From NCBI RefSeq assembly GCF_011065895.1, contig NZ_JAALCR010000009.1:124001-188000 (forward strand): 64,000 nt of DNA. Direction: 5' to 3'. The notes under the pieces are model-generated. The model did no database searches, was not told the origin of the DNA, and worked only from the letters and a program-made list of their open reading frames with translations. The stretch is from Paludisphaera rhizosphaerae. GTDB taxonomy: Bacteria > Planctomycetota > Planctomycetia > Isosphaerales > Isosphaeraceae. Positions 1 to 10,031 of the stretch are shown here, one piece after another. Within the stretch, counting starts at the first letter, position 1. Every line of letters starts with the position of its first letter. The position numbers and the translations under genes were made by a program.

Positions 1-617
1 ACCGCCGGAAGAAGGCGATCGCCGGCTATTACGCTTCGGTTACTTACATGGACGCCCAGGTCGGGCGTGTGCTCGATGCGCTGGAACGATCAGGTCGGGC
101 TGGGAATACGATCGTGATCCTCACGTCCGACCACGGGTTCCACCTGGGCGAGCACGACTTCTGGGCGAAGGTGAGCCTGCACGAGGAATCGGCGACGGTC
201 CCGCTCATCATCCGCAAGCCGGGAGGCAAGCCGGGTGTCAGCCGCTCGATCGTGGGCTTGATCGATCTCTACCCGACCGTCTCTCGCCTCTGCGGACTGG
301 AGGTCCCCTCGCGACTTCAGGGGCTCGATATCGGACCGATTCTCGACGACCCCTCTCGGTCGGTCCGCGACGCAATGCTCTCGATCAACACGCCCTCGTA
401 TCACAACGGCTTCCTCTGGCGCGACGATCGTTGGGCCTTCATTCAATACTCCGAGGACGCATCGAAGGGCATCGAACTCTACGACATGGAAGCCGACCCG
501 TTGCAACGTCGAAACCTGGCCCGCGACCCGGCCCATCGCGAACAGGTCGATTCCTTCAAGGCGAAGATCGCCGCCCGGCTGCGCGAGATCCGGACCAACG
601 ATCTGGGGCTGAATTGA
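1..617 (+). CDS. Sulfatase, C-terminal part (5' end outside window)
   Basis: Open in frame from base 3 to the stop at 615-617, with no start needed at ATG 48, so the gene begins upstream of the window. The visible part carries the late alkaline-phosphatase-fold signature TSDHGFHLGEH, whose Asp and His bind the catalytic metal in sulfatases, and the downstream LYDMEADPLQRRNLA block typical of iduronate-2-sulfatase-like planctomycete enzymes. The Cys that becomes formylglycine would lie in the missing N-terminal half. The family hydrolyses sulfate esters, usually of polysaccharides, in the periplasm or outside the cell. It resembles the full-length sulfatase at 17704-19191, sharing the MDAQVGRV block. 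Substrate unknown. Confidence 0.9.
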   Translation, partial: RRKKAIAGYYASVTYMDAQVGRVLDALERSGRAGNTIVILTSDHGFHLGEHDFWAKVSLHEESATVPLIIRKPGGKPGVSRSIVGLIDLYPTVSRLCGLEVPSRLQGLDIGPILDDPSRSVRDAMLSINTPSYHNGFLWRDDRWAFIQYSEDASKGIELYDMEADPLQRRNLARDPAHREQVDSFKAKIAARLREIRTNDLGLN

Positions 618-811
618 GAAGGTGGATGCCCGGCTTGGCGCGACGTCGGCGTCCAATCACTCTTGGCTTTGACGACCGCGCTCGGATCTGATAGATTGGA
701 TCTTGAAGAATTGAATAGAAACGGAACGATGGTCGGAGCGGATCGGCCGCCCGGCGCACGCATTCGTCATTTGAACCAAGTCGCATTCGCAGGAATTTTT
801 CGGAGGACTGT

Positions 812-2038
812 TTGATTCGCCCAGTTAAGGAGGAACCCGCCTCGGGCTTCCGCTCGATGGGCCTGAGCCCGACCATGCTGAAGGCCCTGGCGCTCGCCAG
901 GTATCACACCCCCTCGCCGATCCAAGCCGAGTTCATCCCCCACGCCCTTGACGGTTCCGACGTCCTGGGTCAGGCCCAAACGGGGACCGGCAAGACGGCC
1001 GCCTTCGGTATCCCTCTCATCGAGATGCTTGAAGCACGAGGCCGCGGGCCCCAGGCCATCATCCTGGCGCCGACCCGCGAACTCACCCAGCAGATCGTCG
1101 TCGAGCTGAAGAAGCTGTGCGCCAATCGCGCCGACGTCTCTGTCTGCGGACTCTACGGCGGCGAGCCCATCGAGCGTCAGATCCGCGCGCTGAGCCGCGG
1201 GATCGACATCGCCGTTGGGACGCCCGGCCGGGTGCTCGACCATATGGAGCGCCACACGCTGTACCTTGGGGACATCTTCCACCTGGTCCTCGACGAGGCC
1301 GACCGGATGCTCGACATCGGGTTCCGGCCGGACATCGAGCGGATCATGAAGAAGCTTCCCGTCCCCCACCAGACGCTGCTCCTCTCCGCGACCATCAGCC
1401 CGGAGATTCGCACGCTCACCCACCGCTACATGCACGACCCGGTCGAGCTGAACCTGTCGACGGACGAGCCTTCGGTCGAGAAGATCCAGCAGTTTTATAT
1501 CTCGGTCAACCACGACCGGAAGATGGAGCTGCTCGTCCACCTGCTGAAGCGTGACAAGCCCCGCCAGTGCATCGTCTTCACCCGCACCAAGCGCGGCGCC
1601 GACCGGCTGGCCGAGCGGTTGCGGCGGACGGTTCCCGGCGTGGCGGCCATCCACGGCGACCTCGCCCAGACGGCCCGCGACCGCGTCATGTCCGGCTTCC
1701 GCGCGGGGACGATCCCGATCCTGGTCGCCACCGACGTCGTCGGCCGCGGCATCGACGTCGCCGGTATCAGCCACGTCGTCAACTACGACATCCCCGACGA
1801 CCCGGAGAACTACGTCCACCGCATCGGCCGCACCGGCCGCATGGGTAAGGACGGCGTCGCCTACCTGTTCGTCGGCCCCGATCAGGGCGATCCCTTGACC
1901 GAGATCGAGGCGCTCATCAACAAGGTGATCCCGGCTCACAACGTCGAGGGTTTCGAGGTCGTTCGGCCTTCGGCCGGCGCCCCCAAGGCTCGCGAACTGT
2001 TCAACACCGTGACCAACCGCTCGTTCGCCGGTCGCTGA
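812..2038 (+). CDS. DEAD-box ATP-dependent RNA helicase
   Basis: Protein of 408 residues with the full helicase motif set: Q-motif near residues 30-40, motif I AQTGTGKT at 55-62, PTREL near 87, DEAD at 161-164, SAT at 192-194 and HRIGRTGR at 336-343. The family unwinds RNA duplexes in ribosome assembly or mRNA decay in the cytoplasm. The protein stops soon after the second RecA lobe, so it lacks the long basic tail of DeaD/CsdA and is closer in size to RhlE. The TTG start at 812 has GGAGGA at about 802-807 just upstream. An ATG at 857 is the alternative start but would remove the region before the Q-motif. Convergent with the BatD-like gene, with only 15 bases between stops. Confidence 0.93.
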   Translation: MIRPVKEEPASGFRSMGLSPTMLKALALARYHTPSPIQAEFIPHALDGSDVLGQAQTGTGKTAAFGIPLIEMLEARGRGPQAIILAPTRELTQQIVVELKKLCANRADVSVCGLYGGEPIERQIRALSRGIDIAVGTPGRVLDHMERHTLYLGDIFHLVLDEADRMLDIGFRPDIERIMKKLPVPHQTLLLSATISPEIRTLTHRYMHDPVELNLSTDEPSVEKIQQFYISVNHDRKMELLVHLLKRDKPRQCIVFTRTKRGADRLAERLRRTVPGVAAIHGDLAQTARDRVMSGFRAGTIPILVATDVVGRGIDVAGISHVVNYDIPDDPENYVHRIGRTGRMGKDGVAYLFVGPDQGDPLTEIEALINKVIPAHNVEGFEVVRPSAGAPKARELFNTVTNRSFAGR

Positions 2039-2053
2039 GCTTCCTCGCTTCGT

Positions 2054-3400
2054 TCATTCCCACCATCGGCCGCCGGAGCGCCCGAGGGCTTCAAACAGCT
2101 CCCGGGCGTCGTCTTGCAGGCGGCCCGCCTCCTCTGGTTTCTCGCCGCCGGCCGTTCCTGGGGCGGCGAAGAGGGCGTGATCGCAACGCGCGGCCATCAC
2201 CGCCGCGCGGCGAGCCATCTCGTCCGACCTGCTGACGCGCGCCACCGCCTCGGCCGCCTCCCTGGGCGTCAAGGCCCCCGGCGGCCGGCCGACGCCGATC
2301 CGTGCGTATTCCGCAATCGCGTCGAGCGTTTCACGCGCCACATTTTCCTCAGACGCTTCCCCCAGCTTTCGCGCCGCTTCGACGGCGAACCGTCTCGCGC
2401 CACGGCGATGACCGGGGAACGACTTCCGCAGGACATCGGCCACTCGACGGCGCAAGACGATCGCCGTCAGGATCATGGCCGCCATCGCAGCCGCCGTTGA
2501 GATCGTCGCGATCCGGCCGGCCGACATCCCCGGCGCAGGGGGGCGGTAGTCGATCCCCTCGGGATTGAAGGCCGGCGCGGCGACGACCTTGAACGGAACG
2601 CCCCCCGAGACGTGGGTGACGTATCGTCCGACGCGAGGATCGTACGACGCGATCGAGACCGGCGGCAGGACGACCTCGCCCGCCTGCATGGCGCGGATGC
2701 GATAGACGAACGCCCGCGACGGAGGCTCGTCGACGGTCTCGTCCGGCAGGTCGCCGACGCGGGGCTCGATCGCCAGCGCGCGGAGCCGGTCGAGATCCGG
2801 GCGCGTGGTCATCCCCCACGCGCCGGGGCCTTCGACGCGGATCCGATAGAGAGCTTCCTGACCGACGCGGACCTGCGCCGGTTGGACCTCGGCGGAGGCC
2901 TTGAAATCGCCGACGCCCCCGAGGAACCCGGGCGGTCGGCCGGCGATCGGGGGAGGGTCGATGGTCAGGCGGATCGGCGCGCTGCGACCCGTGCGATCGC
3001 CCAGCCGAGCGGTGATCGGCGGGACGTCGAGCCGGCCGGGGGCGGTCGCGACCAGTCGCAGCCGAGTCGTGAACAGGTTGTCGCTGGCCACGGCGCCGCC
3101 GATGGCGGTCACGCTGGTGGGCCGGAACGTCTCCTCCACGACCCACATCCGCGCGTCTTTGAGCGCGGGCCACTCTAGCTTCGGCCGCTTGTCCTGCGCC
3201 GGGACGTCGACGAAAACGTCCGCCCCCTGCCCCGCCAGCACGCGGTCGGAACGGACCCGGACGCGGACGAGCAGGTCTTCCCCGAGGCAGCTAGGGGCGA
3301 GGGCAAGGAATGCGAACACCGCAAGCACCAGGCTGTGGCCCGGCGTCGGCGAGAACCAAACGCCGCCGGCAGGTCTGCGGCCGGCGGGCGTCGTGTTCAC
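2054..3400 (-). CDS. BatD-like membrane-anchored protein
   Basis: About 448 residues. The open frame extends further upstream, but the GTG at 3400 overlaps the stop of the preceding gene (GTGA), fits translational coupling and places a signal-like hydrophobic stretch (VLAVFAFLALAPSCLG) near the N terminus. The body is beta-rich with repeated oxygen-tolerance (BatD) type Ig-like segments, followed by one transmembrane helix around residues 290-310 and a cytoplasmic tail of about 130 residues. BatD proteins work with VWA proteins BatA/BatB and MoxR ATPases; their exact function is unsettled. The likely partners here are the VWA genes at 27783-30565, 24 kb away, which is unusual because bat genes are normally together. 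The family call rests on architecture. Confidence 0.7.
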   Translation of the reverse strand: MNTTPAGRRPAGGVWFSPTPGHSLVLAVFAFLALAPSCLGEDLLVRVRVRSDRVLAGQGADVFVDVPAQDKRPKLEWPALKDARMWVVEETFRPTSVTAIGGAVASDNLFTTRLRLVATAPGRLDVPPITARLGDRTGRSAPIRLTIDPPPIAGRPPGFLGGVGDFKASAEVQPAQVRVGQEALYRIRVEGPGAWGMTTRPDLDRLRALAIEPRVGDLPDETVDEPPSRAFVYRIRAMQAGEVVLPPVSIASYDPRVGRYVTHVSGGVPFKVVAAPAFNPEGIDYRPPAPGMSAGRIATISTAAAMAAMILTAIVLRRRVADVLRKSFPGHRRGARRFAVEAARKLGEASEENVARETLDAIAEYARIGVGRPPGALTPREAAEAVARVSRSDEMARRAAVMAARCDHALFAAPGTAGGEKPEEAGRLQDDARELFEALGRSGGRWWE

Positions 3401-4257
3401 TTGTCGCCAGGCTTGGCCTTGCCCCCCTTCTTGGGAGGCGCGGGAGCCGGAGCGGGAGCGGGAGGGTGGGCTTTCTTGGCATTGGCCGGCGGAGCCTTTT
3501 CGGGCTCCTTGGCCTTGGGAGCGGCCTTGGGCTTCTCCTCGGCCGGGGCCGCCGTCTTGGCCGCCTTGGGGGCGGGCTCGTCCTTGGCGGGGGCGGATTT
3601 GGCCGGCTTCCCCGTGTGGATCCATCGGGGGGCCTTGGGGTCGTTGGCGATGGCCGGATCGTGGGCCATCTCTTCGAGGAGGTCGACGAACTCGGCGCCG
3701 CGGTTCTTGGGGATGGCTCGTTCGACGAGCCCACGGAGTGCGGCGACGTCCTCCTCGTGGAGGCCGAGACTCTCCAGCGCCTGGCGGGCGGCGTTGTCGA
3801 TGGGGATGGCGTGGCCGCCCAGGGCCTGCTGGATGACGGTGGCGACGACGTAGTCCGAGCCGAACGCCTCGTAGACCTGAAGCGTCTTGAGGGCCTCCTT
3901 CAGAGGCTTCTTGGCGAGCGCTTCCAGCGAGGTGAAGCTGTAGGTCTTCTCGAAGAGCTGGCGGAGGAACTTCCGGATGCGATGGGCGCGGCCGGTCGGG
4001 TCGGGGACGTCGGCGAGGGTTTCCTGGACTTCCTCGATCGGGCTGACGCGGACCTCGTTCCAGTCGAAGAACTGGTCCTTGAAGCGCGAGAGGGCCTGGT
4101 TGGCCTGCTCGCGAGTGGTCCCTTCGTGGCAGATCCCATAGACGACCGCGTCGATCACCGGGAGCCGGCTCGGCGCGGGGCCGGCCTTGGGCTTGTACCG
4201 CTTCTTGAGATAAGCCTGGAGATCGGCGAGATACTGGGTCTTGCTTTGAGTCGCCAT
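3397..4257 (-). CDS. HhH-GPD (endonuclease III)-like protein with Lys/Ala/Pro-rich tail
   Basis: 286 residues. The first ~200 resemble the all-helical DNA glycosylase fold: an N-terminal helix block (residues 30-60), and the segment IPIDNAARQALESLGL, which matches the position of the PVDTHVxRVLxRLGL block with the conserved Asp. The helix-hairpin-helix LPGVGxKTA that supplies the catalytic Lys is replaced by a sequence without that Lys, and the four-Cys iron-sulfur site is absent. The last ~85 residues are Lys/Ala/Pro/Glu-rich and probably disordered. It sits downstream of rbfA (74-base gap) and overlaps the BatD-like gene. It could be a non-catalytic DNA-binding relative; function not established. 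Confidence 0.6.
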   Translation of the reverse strand: MATQSKTQYLADLQAYLKKRYKPKAGPAPSRLPVIDAVVYGICHEGTTREQANQALSRFKDQFFDWNEVRVSPIEEVQETLADVPDPTGRAHRIRKFLRQLFEKTYSFTSLEALAKKPLKEALKTLQVYEAFGSDYVVATVIQQALGGHAIPIDNAARQALESLGLHEEDVAALRGLVERAIPKNRGAEFVDLLEEMAHDPAIANDPKAPRWIHTGKPAKSAPAKDEPAPKAAKTAAPAEEKPKAAPKAKEPEKAPPANAKKAHPPAPAPAPAPPKKGGKAKPGDK

Positions 4258-4331
4258 GAACCTGTCGGGGGTTGAATGCGCTTGCTTCGAGATGTCTCGT
4301 CAGTGAGCGGCCGGTCGGAGGGGCGGTGCGA

Positions 4332-4787
4332 TCAGGAGTGGTCGTCCTGATCGTCGTCTTCCGATCCGTCGTCGGCCTCGGGAGGCTCCACGGCCTCATC
4401 GGAGTCGTCGTCGTGGTCGTGGGACTCGGGTCCGGCGCGGGCGTCGGAGGCCACGGCCTCCTCGATCAGTCGGCCCATCTCAACGGATTTCTTGACGCTC
4501 TCGTCGAGCTTGAAGCTGAGGATCGGAGTGTATCGGATCTGGAGCCGTGCGGCGACCTTCGCCTGGAGGAATCCCGAGGCGCTTTTGAGGCCTTTCATGG
4601 CTGTGCTGCGTTCGCCCGGCGTCCCCATGACGGTGACGTAGACGGTCGCGTTGCGAAGGTCGTGGGAGACCTCGACGCGCAGGATCGTGACGCCCTGCAC
4701 GCGTGGGTCGGACACCTCGAACAGGACGGCCGAGGCGACCACCTCGCGAATGGCTTCGGCGATGCGGAGGCTGCGGTGGGAGGGCAT
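4332..4787 (-). CDS. rbfA: Ribosome-binding factor A
   Basis: 151 residues from ATG 4787; the frame is open upstream, but homology begins at this Met (SLRIAEAIREVV). RbfA binds the 30S subunit and helps mature the 5' end of 16S rRNA. The KH-like core is clear, with SDPRVQGVTILRVEVSHD followed by the later RYTPILSFKLDESV block. A strongly acidic Asp/Glu/His tail of about 35 residues follows the core, as in several planctomycete and actinobacterial RbfA proteins. It lies 126 bases after infB in the conserved nusA-infB-rbfA order, so co-transcription is likely. Confidence 0.93.
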   Translation of the reverse strand: MPSHRSLRIAEAIREVVASAVLFEVSDPRVQGVTILRVEVSHDLRNATVYVTVMGTPGERSTAMKGLKSASGFLQAKVAARLQIRYTPILSFKLDESVKKSVEMGRLIEEAVASDARAGPESHDHDDDSDEAVEPPEADDGSEDDDQDDHS

Positions 4788-4913
4788 CGGGATGGAATTC
4801 CTGGGTCGGTCGATCAATCGGCGGCGCGCGGGGCGCGGCCCCCGCGCGCCGATCGGGCCGGCCGGTGAGAAACCGGCGGGCTCGGTCGGCGGCGGGGGCC
4901 GCAACCGTGGGCG

Positions 4914-7900
4914 TTACAGGGTGCGACGGATCACGTCGACGCGATAGGCCTCGATGACGTCGTCGAGCTTCACGTCGTCGAAGTTGGCGATCTTGATGCC
5001 GCACTCGAAGTTCTGCTGGACTTCCTTGGCATCGTCCTTGTGCCGCTTGAGGGCCTCGACGGCACCCTTGTAGATTTCGCGACCCTCGCGGATCAGGCGA
5101 ACCTTGGCCGAGCGTTCGATGACGCCCTGGGTGACGAAGCAGCCGGCGACGACGCCGACCTTGGAGATCCGGAAGACCTGACGGACGACCGCCCGGCCCA
5201 GGTGGACCTCCTTGATCTCGGGCACGAGCATGCCCTCGACGGCCTTCTTCACGTCGTCGGTGACCTGATAGATGATGTCGTAGCGGCGGATCTCGATGTC
5301 CTTCTCGTCCGCCATGGCGATCGCCCGGTCTTCGGGAGCGACGCGGTAGCCGATGATGATCGCCTGCGAGGCGTCGGCCAGGATGACGTCGCTTTCCGTG
5401 ATCCCGCCCACGCCCCTCAGGAGGATGCGGATGGGGACCTCGGCGTTTTCCAGCTTGTCCAGCTCCTTGACGATCGCCTCGATGGAGCCCTGGACGTCCG
5501 CCTTGATGATGAGGTTGAGCGACTTGACCTTCCGCTCGGCCATCTTGTTGTAGAGGTTTTCGAGCGTGACGGTCTGACGTTCAGCCTGGGCGGCGTCGCG
5601 GGTGCGGAGGCGGCGGGCCTCGGCGACCTCGCGTGCGCGGGTGACGTCGTCGACGACGGCGAAGTTCTCGCCGGCGACGGGGACGACGTCGAGGCCGGAG
5701 ATCTCGACGGGGAACGACGGCGGGGCCTCGGTGACTGAGCGGCCGGCGTCGTCGAAGAGGGCCCGAATGCGGCCGTAGCCGTCGCCGCAGACGACGACGT
5801 CGCCGACCTTGAGCGTCCCTTCGCGGACCAGCACGGTGGCGATGACGCCGCGGCCCTCGGAGATCGAGGCTTCAAGGCAGGTGCCGGCGGCCGGACGGTT
5901 GGGGTCGGCCTTCAGCTCGTGCAGCTCGGCGATGGTTTCGAGCGTGGCGAGCAGGTCGGAGACGCCCAGGCCGGTGGAGGCGGACGTCTTGACGACCTCG
6001 ACGTCGCCGCCCCATTCCACGGGGTTGAGCCCCTGCTGGGAGAGCTCGCCGTAGATCTTGCTGATGTTGGAGACGTTGTCGACGTTGGGCAGGTCGATCT
6101 TGTTGAGGGCCACGACGATCGGGACCTCGGCCGCCTTGGCGTGGGCGATGGCCTCGACCGTCTGGGGCATGACGCCGTCGTCGGCGGCGACCACCAGGAC
6201 GACGATGTCGGTGACGTTGGCGCCGCGGGCCCGCATGGCGGTGAACGCCTCGTGGCCCGGGGTGTCGACGAAGGTGATCGGCTTGTCGTTGTACTCGACC
6301 TGGTAGGCGCCGATGTGCTGGGTGATGCCGCCGCTTTCGCTCTCGACGACCTTGGACTTGCGGATCCGGTCCAGCAGCGAGGTCTTGCCGTGGTCGACGT
6401 GGCCCAGGATCGTGATGACCGGGGGCCGGGGCTGAAGCTCAACCCCTTCGACGGCGCCTTCGTAGGCCTCGTTGAAGTCGTCTTCCGCCGTGCGGGCGTA
6501 GACGACCTCCAGGGTGATGCCGTACTCCATCGCCAGCATGGTCGCCAACTCTTCGTCGAGGTTGGCGTTGATGGTGGCCATGTGGCCCATGGCCATCAGC
6601 TTGCGGAGGATGTCGTTGGCCTTGACGCCCAGGGCCTCGGAGAGGGTCCGGACGTTGATCGGGGCCTCGATCTCGGCGTGCGATTTCCGCGGTTGGATCG
6701 CGGACGCGTGACGGCCGCCCCCCTTGTGGTGGGACCTGCGTCCGCCCCGCCCGCGACGCGCTTCGTCGTCGTCGTTGAGCAGCGCGGCGGCCGGCATGGG
6801 GGAGCTCACGCGGCGGTCGGTGGCGCGCTCGTTGCGGCGGGCGCGGCGGCCGGCGCGGTCGGCGGAGGAGCCGACGCCCTTCTTCTTGCGATCGTCGTCG
6901 TCGTCGGTCTGCGGCGGGGCGACCGGGGCCGGAGCGTGGCCGAGCGGGCCGGGGACGGGCCCCCGGGCGACGGGGCCGCGGTTGGGACCGCTGGGAGGGA
7001 CTCCGGGACGGCCTGGAGCGGGACGGGCGGCGAGCCCGCCAGGGCCGCCCGGGCGAGGAGCGCCAGGGCGAGGAGCCGCCGCCGGGGCGTTGGGGCCGAT
7101 CTGGCCGGAACGCATCAGCGCGAGCATGTCCTCGCGAGTCATCCGCTTCTCAGGGCGCTGAATCTTGCCCTCGGGAGCGCTCGGCTGAGGTCGCGTGGGG
7201 CCGCCCTGCGGGCGGGGCCCCTGGGACTGCGAGGGGGCCACGGGGGGGAGCGGCCGGCGCGGGCCGGCGGCGTCTCGGCGCGGGCCCTCGCCCGCCTCGT
7301 CGCCCGGCCGTCGGGCTTCATCGCCGGGGCGGCGGCCCGAGGCCGGGGGGCCTTGGTTGGCCCCGGTCCTGTGGACCGGGGGGCGGATTCCCGCCGAACT
7401 CATGTATTCGCTCCGCTTGAGAGGTTGGAAGGAGGGCGAGCCGCCCCCGGGGGTCGAGGGGGGGGGCGTGACTGGGCCTTGGTGAGTCGAGGTGGGGTGC
7501 TGCGGCCGGACCGCCGGGTGGGGTTCGCCCGGGCGGGACGTCGGCGGGGGGCCGCTGGGGCGGCTAGAGCCGGCGCCGCCGACTCCGCTGCCGCCGCGAT
7601 GCGGCGTATGACCAGAGAGCGGCCCGCCCGATCGCGACAACGGCGCAGCCCCGCCGGGGGCGGGAGCATGAGCGGGGCGGCTGTGAATGGGCGCCTGGGC
7701 CGGCTGCGACGTCGGCGTCGCAACGGGATTCGGCCGGGGGGACGTCGGGCTCCCGGAGGTCGGCGGAGCCGGGGGCTGCGTCGAGGCCGGGGGCCGAGGC
7801 GCGACGGCCGCGGCCTCACTCGGGGCGCGGTGCGTCGGGGTCGGCGAAGGCGTCGCGACCGGGGGCTTGGCGGCCGGGGGCGTCGCCGGCGGCTCGACCC

Positions 7901-8126
7901 GCCGCGCGGGCTCGGCGGCAGGGGGGGACGTCGGCTTGGCCGCGACGGCGGCCTGGCTTGAATCGCGCGCCACCAAATCCCGGATCTGCTCCACGGTTGG
8001 GGGATCGATGACGGCCAAAGCGTTGGCCTTCACGTCCAGGTTCCAGCCCTGGATCCGATCCAGCAGCTCCTGGCTCTTCAATCCTAGTTCTTTCGCCAAC
8101 TCGTGAACACGCGTGGACAAAGGCAA
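4914..8126 (-). CDS. infB: Translation initiation factor IF-2
   Basis: 1070 residues. IF2 N-terminal helical domain at the start ([17 protein letters not shown]), then a Pro/Ala/Gly/Arg-rich linker of about 400 residues, a second IF2_N-like segment, and the GTPase core with G1 GHVDHGKT near residue 573, G3 DTPGHE and G4 NKID, followed by domains II-IV. It delivers initiator tRNA to the 30S subunit. The first possible start, TTG 8126, directly abuts a GGGAGGAG ribosome binding site. A second TTG at 8120, six bases from that site, fits better and removes two residues. Second gene of the nusA-infB-rbfA cluster. Confidence 0.97.
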   Translation of the reverse strand: MPLSTRVHELAKELGLKSQELLDRIQGWNLDVKANALAVIDPPTVEQIRDLVARDSSQAAVAAKPTSPPAAEPARRVEPPATPPAAKPPVATPSPTPTHRAPSEAAAVAPRPPASTQPPAPPTSGSPTSPRPNPVATPTSQPAQAPIHSRPAHAPAPGGAAPLSRSGGPLSGHTPHRGGSGVGGAGSSRPSGPPPTSRPGEPHPAVRPQHPTSTHQGPVTPPPSTPGGGSPSFQPLKRSEYMSSAGIRPPVHRTGANQGPPASGRRPGDEARRPGDEAGEGPRRDAAGPRRPLPPVAPSQSQGPRPQGGPTRPQPSAPEGKIQRPEKRMTREDMLALMRSGQIGPNAPAAAPRPGAPRPGGPGGLAARPAPGRPGVPPSGPNRGPVARGPVPGPLGHAPAPVAPPQTDDDDDRKKKGVGSSADRAGRRARRNERATDRRVSSPMPAAALLNDDDEARRGRGGRRSHHKGGGRHASAIQPRKSHAEIEAPINVRTLSEALGVKANDILRKLMAMGHMATINANLDEELATMLAMEYGITLEVVYARTAEDDFNEAYEGAVEGVELQPRPPVITILGHVDHGKTSLLDRIRKSKVVESESGGITQHIGAYQVEYNDKPITFVDTPGHEAFTAMRARGANVTDIVVLVVAADDGVMPQTVEAIAHAKAAEVPIVVALNKIDLPNVDNVSNISKIYGELSQQGLNPVEWGGDVEVVKTSASTGLGVSDLLATLETIAELHELKADPNRPAAGTCLEASISEGRGVIATVLVREGTLKVGDVVVCGDGYGRIRALFDDAGRSVTEAPPSFPVEISGLDVVPVAGENFAVVDDVTRAREVAEARRLRTRDAAQAERQTVTLENLYNKMAERKVKSLNLIIKADVQGSIEAIVKELDKLENAEVPIRILLRGVGGITESDVILADASQAIIIGYRVAPEDRAIAMADEKDIEIRRYDIIYQVTDDVKKAVEGMLVPEIKEVHLGRAVVRQVFRISKVGVVAGCFVTQGVIERSAKVRLIREGREIYKGAVEALKRHKDDAKEVQQNFECGIKIANFDDVKLDDVIEAYRVDVIRRTL

Positions 8127-8426
8127 CTCCTCCCGGAACCGGCTCCGGCCGGCCGCGTGGGTTCGCGGCCCGAAACGAATTCGTCGTGTAGTGCGATTGT
8201 AGCGGTACAGCCGGCCTCGCCGCGAGCCCGATCGGGGCGTTGCGGCCGCGTTTGCGGGAATTTCACCGTTAGGTGGGGGCGCGGTGACATCCCGTGGCCG
8301 GGGGTCAGGGGCCGACGCGGGGGGCGTCGGGTCGTGTGTACGTCGGTTCGGTTCGGGTCGGGGAGTCGGGTGCGGCGGTCCTCGATTCAGATCCTATGGA
8401 TGGATGTCGGCTCGGTTCGGCCTCGA
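8127..8426 (-). other. nusA-infB intergenic spacer
   Basis: A 300-base spacer between nusA and infB. It holds the ribosome binding site of infB (GGGAGGAG on the minus strand, about 8127-8134). No protein gene (ylxR or a ribosomal L7Ae-like gene often sits here in other bacteria) and no clear terminator were seen, so read-through from nusA into infB is likely. Confidence 0.5.
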
Positions 8427-10031
8427 TCAGACGTCCTCGTCGTCGGCCGTCTCGGCGATCTTGGGATCGCGGCCGGGATCGGCGTCGAGGGTCGGGGGCT
8501 CCTCCCCGTTGACGACGACGTCGTGGACCAGCCGCATGGTTTCGGACTGGTCGGCGTCGCTGGGCCGGGACGTGACCTCGCGGCCGTTGGACCGGCGGCC
8601 GGTCTCCTCGGCCAGGGCGACGTCGCGCGCCTCTTCCTCGTTCTCCTCGGCCGGGTCGGCCTCGGAGTCTTCGTCGTCGGTTTCGATCGCGCCGCGAGGT
8701 TCGGCGGGCAAGGCCGACTCGCGTTCGCCGTCCGACTCATAATCTGATTCTTCTTCGGACTCGAGCGGCGGGCCGCCTTCGACCTCGCCTTGATCGACGA
8801 TCGCTTCGCCTTCGGCGAGCGCCGGAGAGGGTTCCTCGGCCAACGCGGCGGCGTTGCGCCCCGACTTGCGGCGGGGCAGGTCTTCCGACTGCTCCTCGGC
8901 CAGTTCCTCGGCGCGGGAGACGACCTCGGTCGCCAGCTCCTCGGTCAGGCCTTCGATCGTGTTGACCAGATCGGCGATCTCCATCACCGACAGGTCGTCG
9001 TAGCTGAGGATCCCCTGCTCGACGAGCCGTTCGGCCAGCTCGACGTCGACGCCCTCGATCTTCGAGAACGCGGTGACGGCCTTCTCGATGACCTCGTCCA
9101 GCTCCTCGGCCGTCATGATCTCGACGTCCCAGCCGACGAGCTTCGACGCCAGGCGGACGTTCTGACCGCGGCGGCCGATCGCCAGCGAGAGCTGGTCGTC
9201 GCGCACCAGGACGATCGCCCGGCCCAGCAGGTGGCAGAGCATGACCTCGTCGATCTCGGCCGGCTGCAAGGCGTTGGGGATGAGCACCTGGAGCGATTCG
9301 TTCCAGCGGACGATGTCGATCCGCTCGCCCCCCAGCTCATCCACGATGTTCTTGATGCGGGTCCCTCGGACGCCCACGCAGGCGCCGACGGCGTCGATCT
9401 TGGCGTCGATCGAGGTCACGGCCACCTTCGAGCGGTAGCCGGCTTCGCGGGCCAGGGCGCGGATGGCGATCGTCTGGTCGCCGATTTCGGGGATCTCCAG
9501 CTCGAAGAGCCGGCGAACGAAATCGGGGTGGGTCCGGCTGAGGATGATCTTCACCCGCTGGCCCACCTTGCGGACGTCCAGGATCACGGCCCGGATCCGC
9601 TCGTTGGGGTGGTAGCTCTCGCCGGGGATCTGCTCGCCGCGCGGGAGGATCGCGTCGGTCTTCCCCAGGTTGACGATGACCGCGCCGCCTTCGAACCGCT
9701 GGACGGTCCCCGTCATCAGCTCGCCGCGCTGGTCTTCGAACTCGTCGAAGAGGCTGTCGCGCTCGGCCTCGCGGATCTTCTGGATGATGACCTGCTTGGC
9801 GGTCTGGGCGGAGATCCGGCCCAGCTCCGCGGGGTCCATCCGCTGTCCGTCCTTGGTGGCCGAGATCGCGCCGCTGTCGCGGTCGATGAGGACCTCGATG
9901 TCGGCCGCCTCGGGATAGTGCTTCCGCGCCGCGGTGGCGAGCGCCGACTGGATCCCGTCGAACAAGATCTCCTTGGAGATGTTCTTGTCGCGATGGATGC
10001 TGTCGACGATGCGGACCAGATCGACGCTCAT
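8427..10031 (-). CDS. nusA: Transcription termination/antitermination factor NusA
   Basis: 534 residues, from ATG 10031 with GGAGGA upstream on the minus strand. Order of parts: N-terminal RNA-polymerase-binding domain (1-130), S1 domain (about 135-200, [20 protein letters not shown]), two KH domains (about 230-345, with [17 protein letters not shown] and [18 protein letters not shown]), a helix-hairpin-helix-like segment near 370-410, then an acidic Glu/Asp-rich tail of about 150 residues that is longer than in most bacteria. It modulates pausing and termination. rimP, normally upstream of nusA, is absent; the next gene upstream is a divergent Fur-family regulator. Confidence 0.96.
   Translation of the reverse strand: MSVDLVRIVDSIHRDKNISKEILFDGIQSALATAARKHYPEAADIEVLIDRDSGAISATKDGQRMDPAELGRISAQTAKQVIIQKIREAERDSLFDEFEDQRGELMTGTVQRFEGGAVIVNLGKTDAILPRGEQIPGESYHPNERIRAVILDVRKVGQRVKIILSRTHPDFVRRLFELEIPEIGDQTIAIRALAREAGYRSKVAVTSIDAKIDAVGACVGVRGTRIKNIVDELGGERIDIVRWNESLQVLIPNALQPAEIDEVMLCHLLGRAIVLVRDDQLSLAIGRRGQNVRLASKLVGWDVEIMTAEELDEVIEKAVTAFSKIEGVDVELAERLVEQGILSYDDLSVMEIADLVNTIEGLTEELATEVVSRAEELAEEQSEDLPRRKSGRNAAALAEEPSPALAEGEAIVDQGEVEGGPPLESEEESDYESDGERESALPAEPRGAIETDDEDSEADPAEENEEEARDVALAEETGRRSNGREVTSRPSDADQSETMRLVHDVVVNGEEPPTLDADPGRDPKIAETADDEDV

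Noticed and set aside
5919-7961. Long plus-strand open frame opposite infB
   Set aside because: Composition is Arg/Gly/Asp-rich and typical of antisense reading, with infB strongly supported on the other strand.
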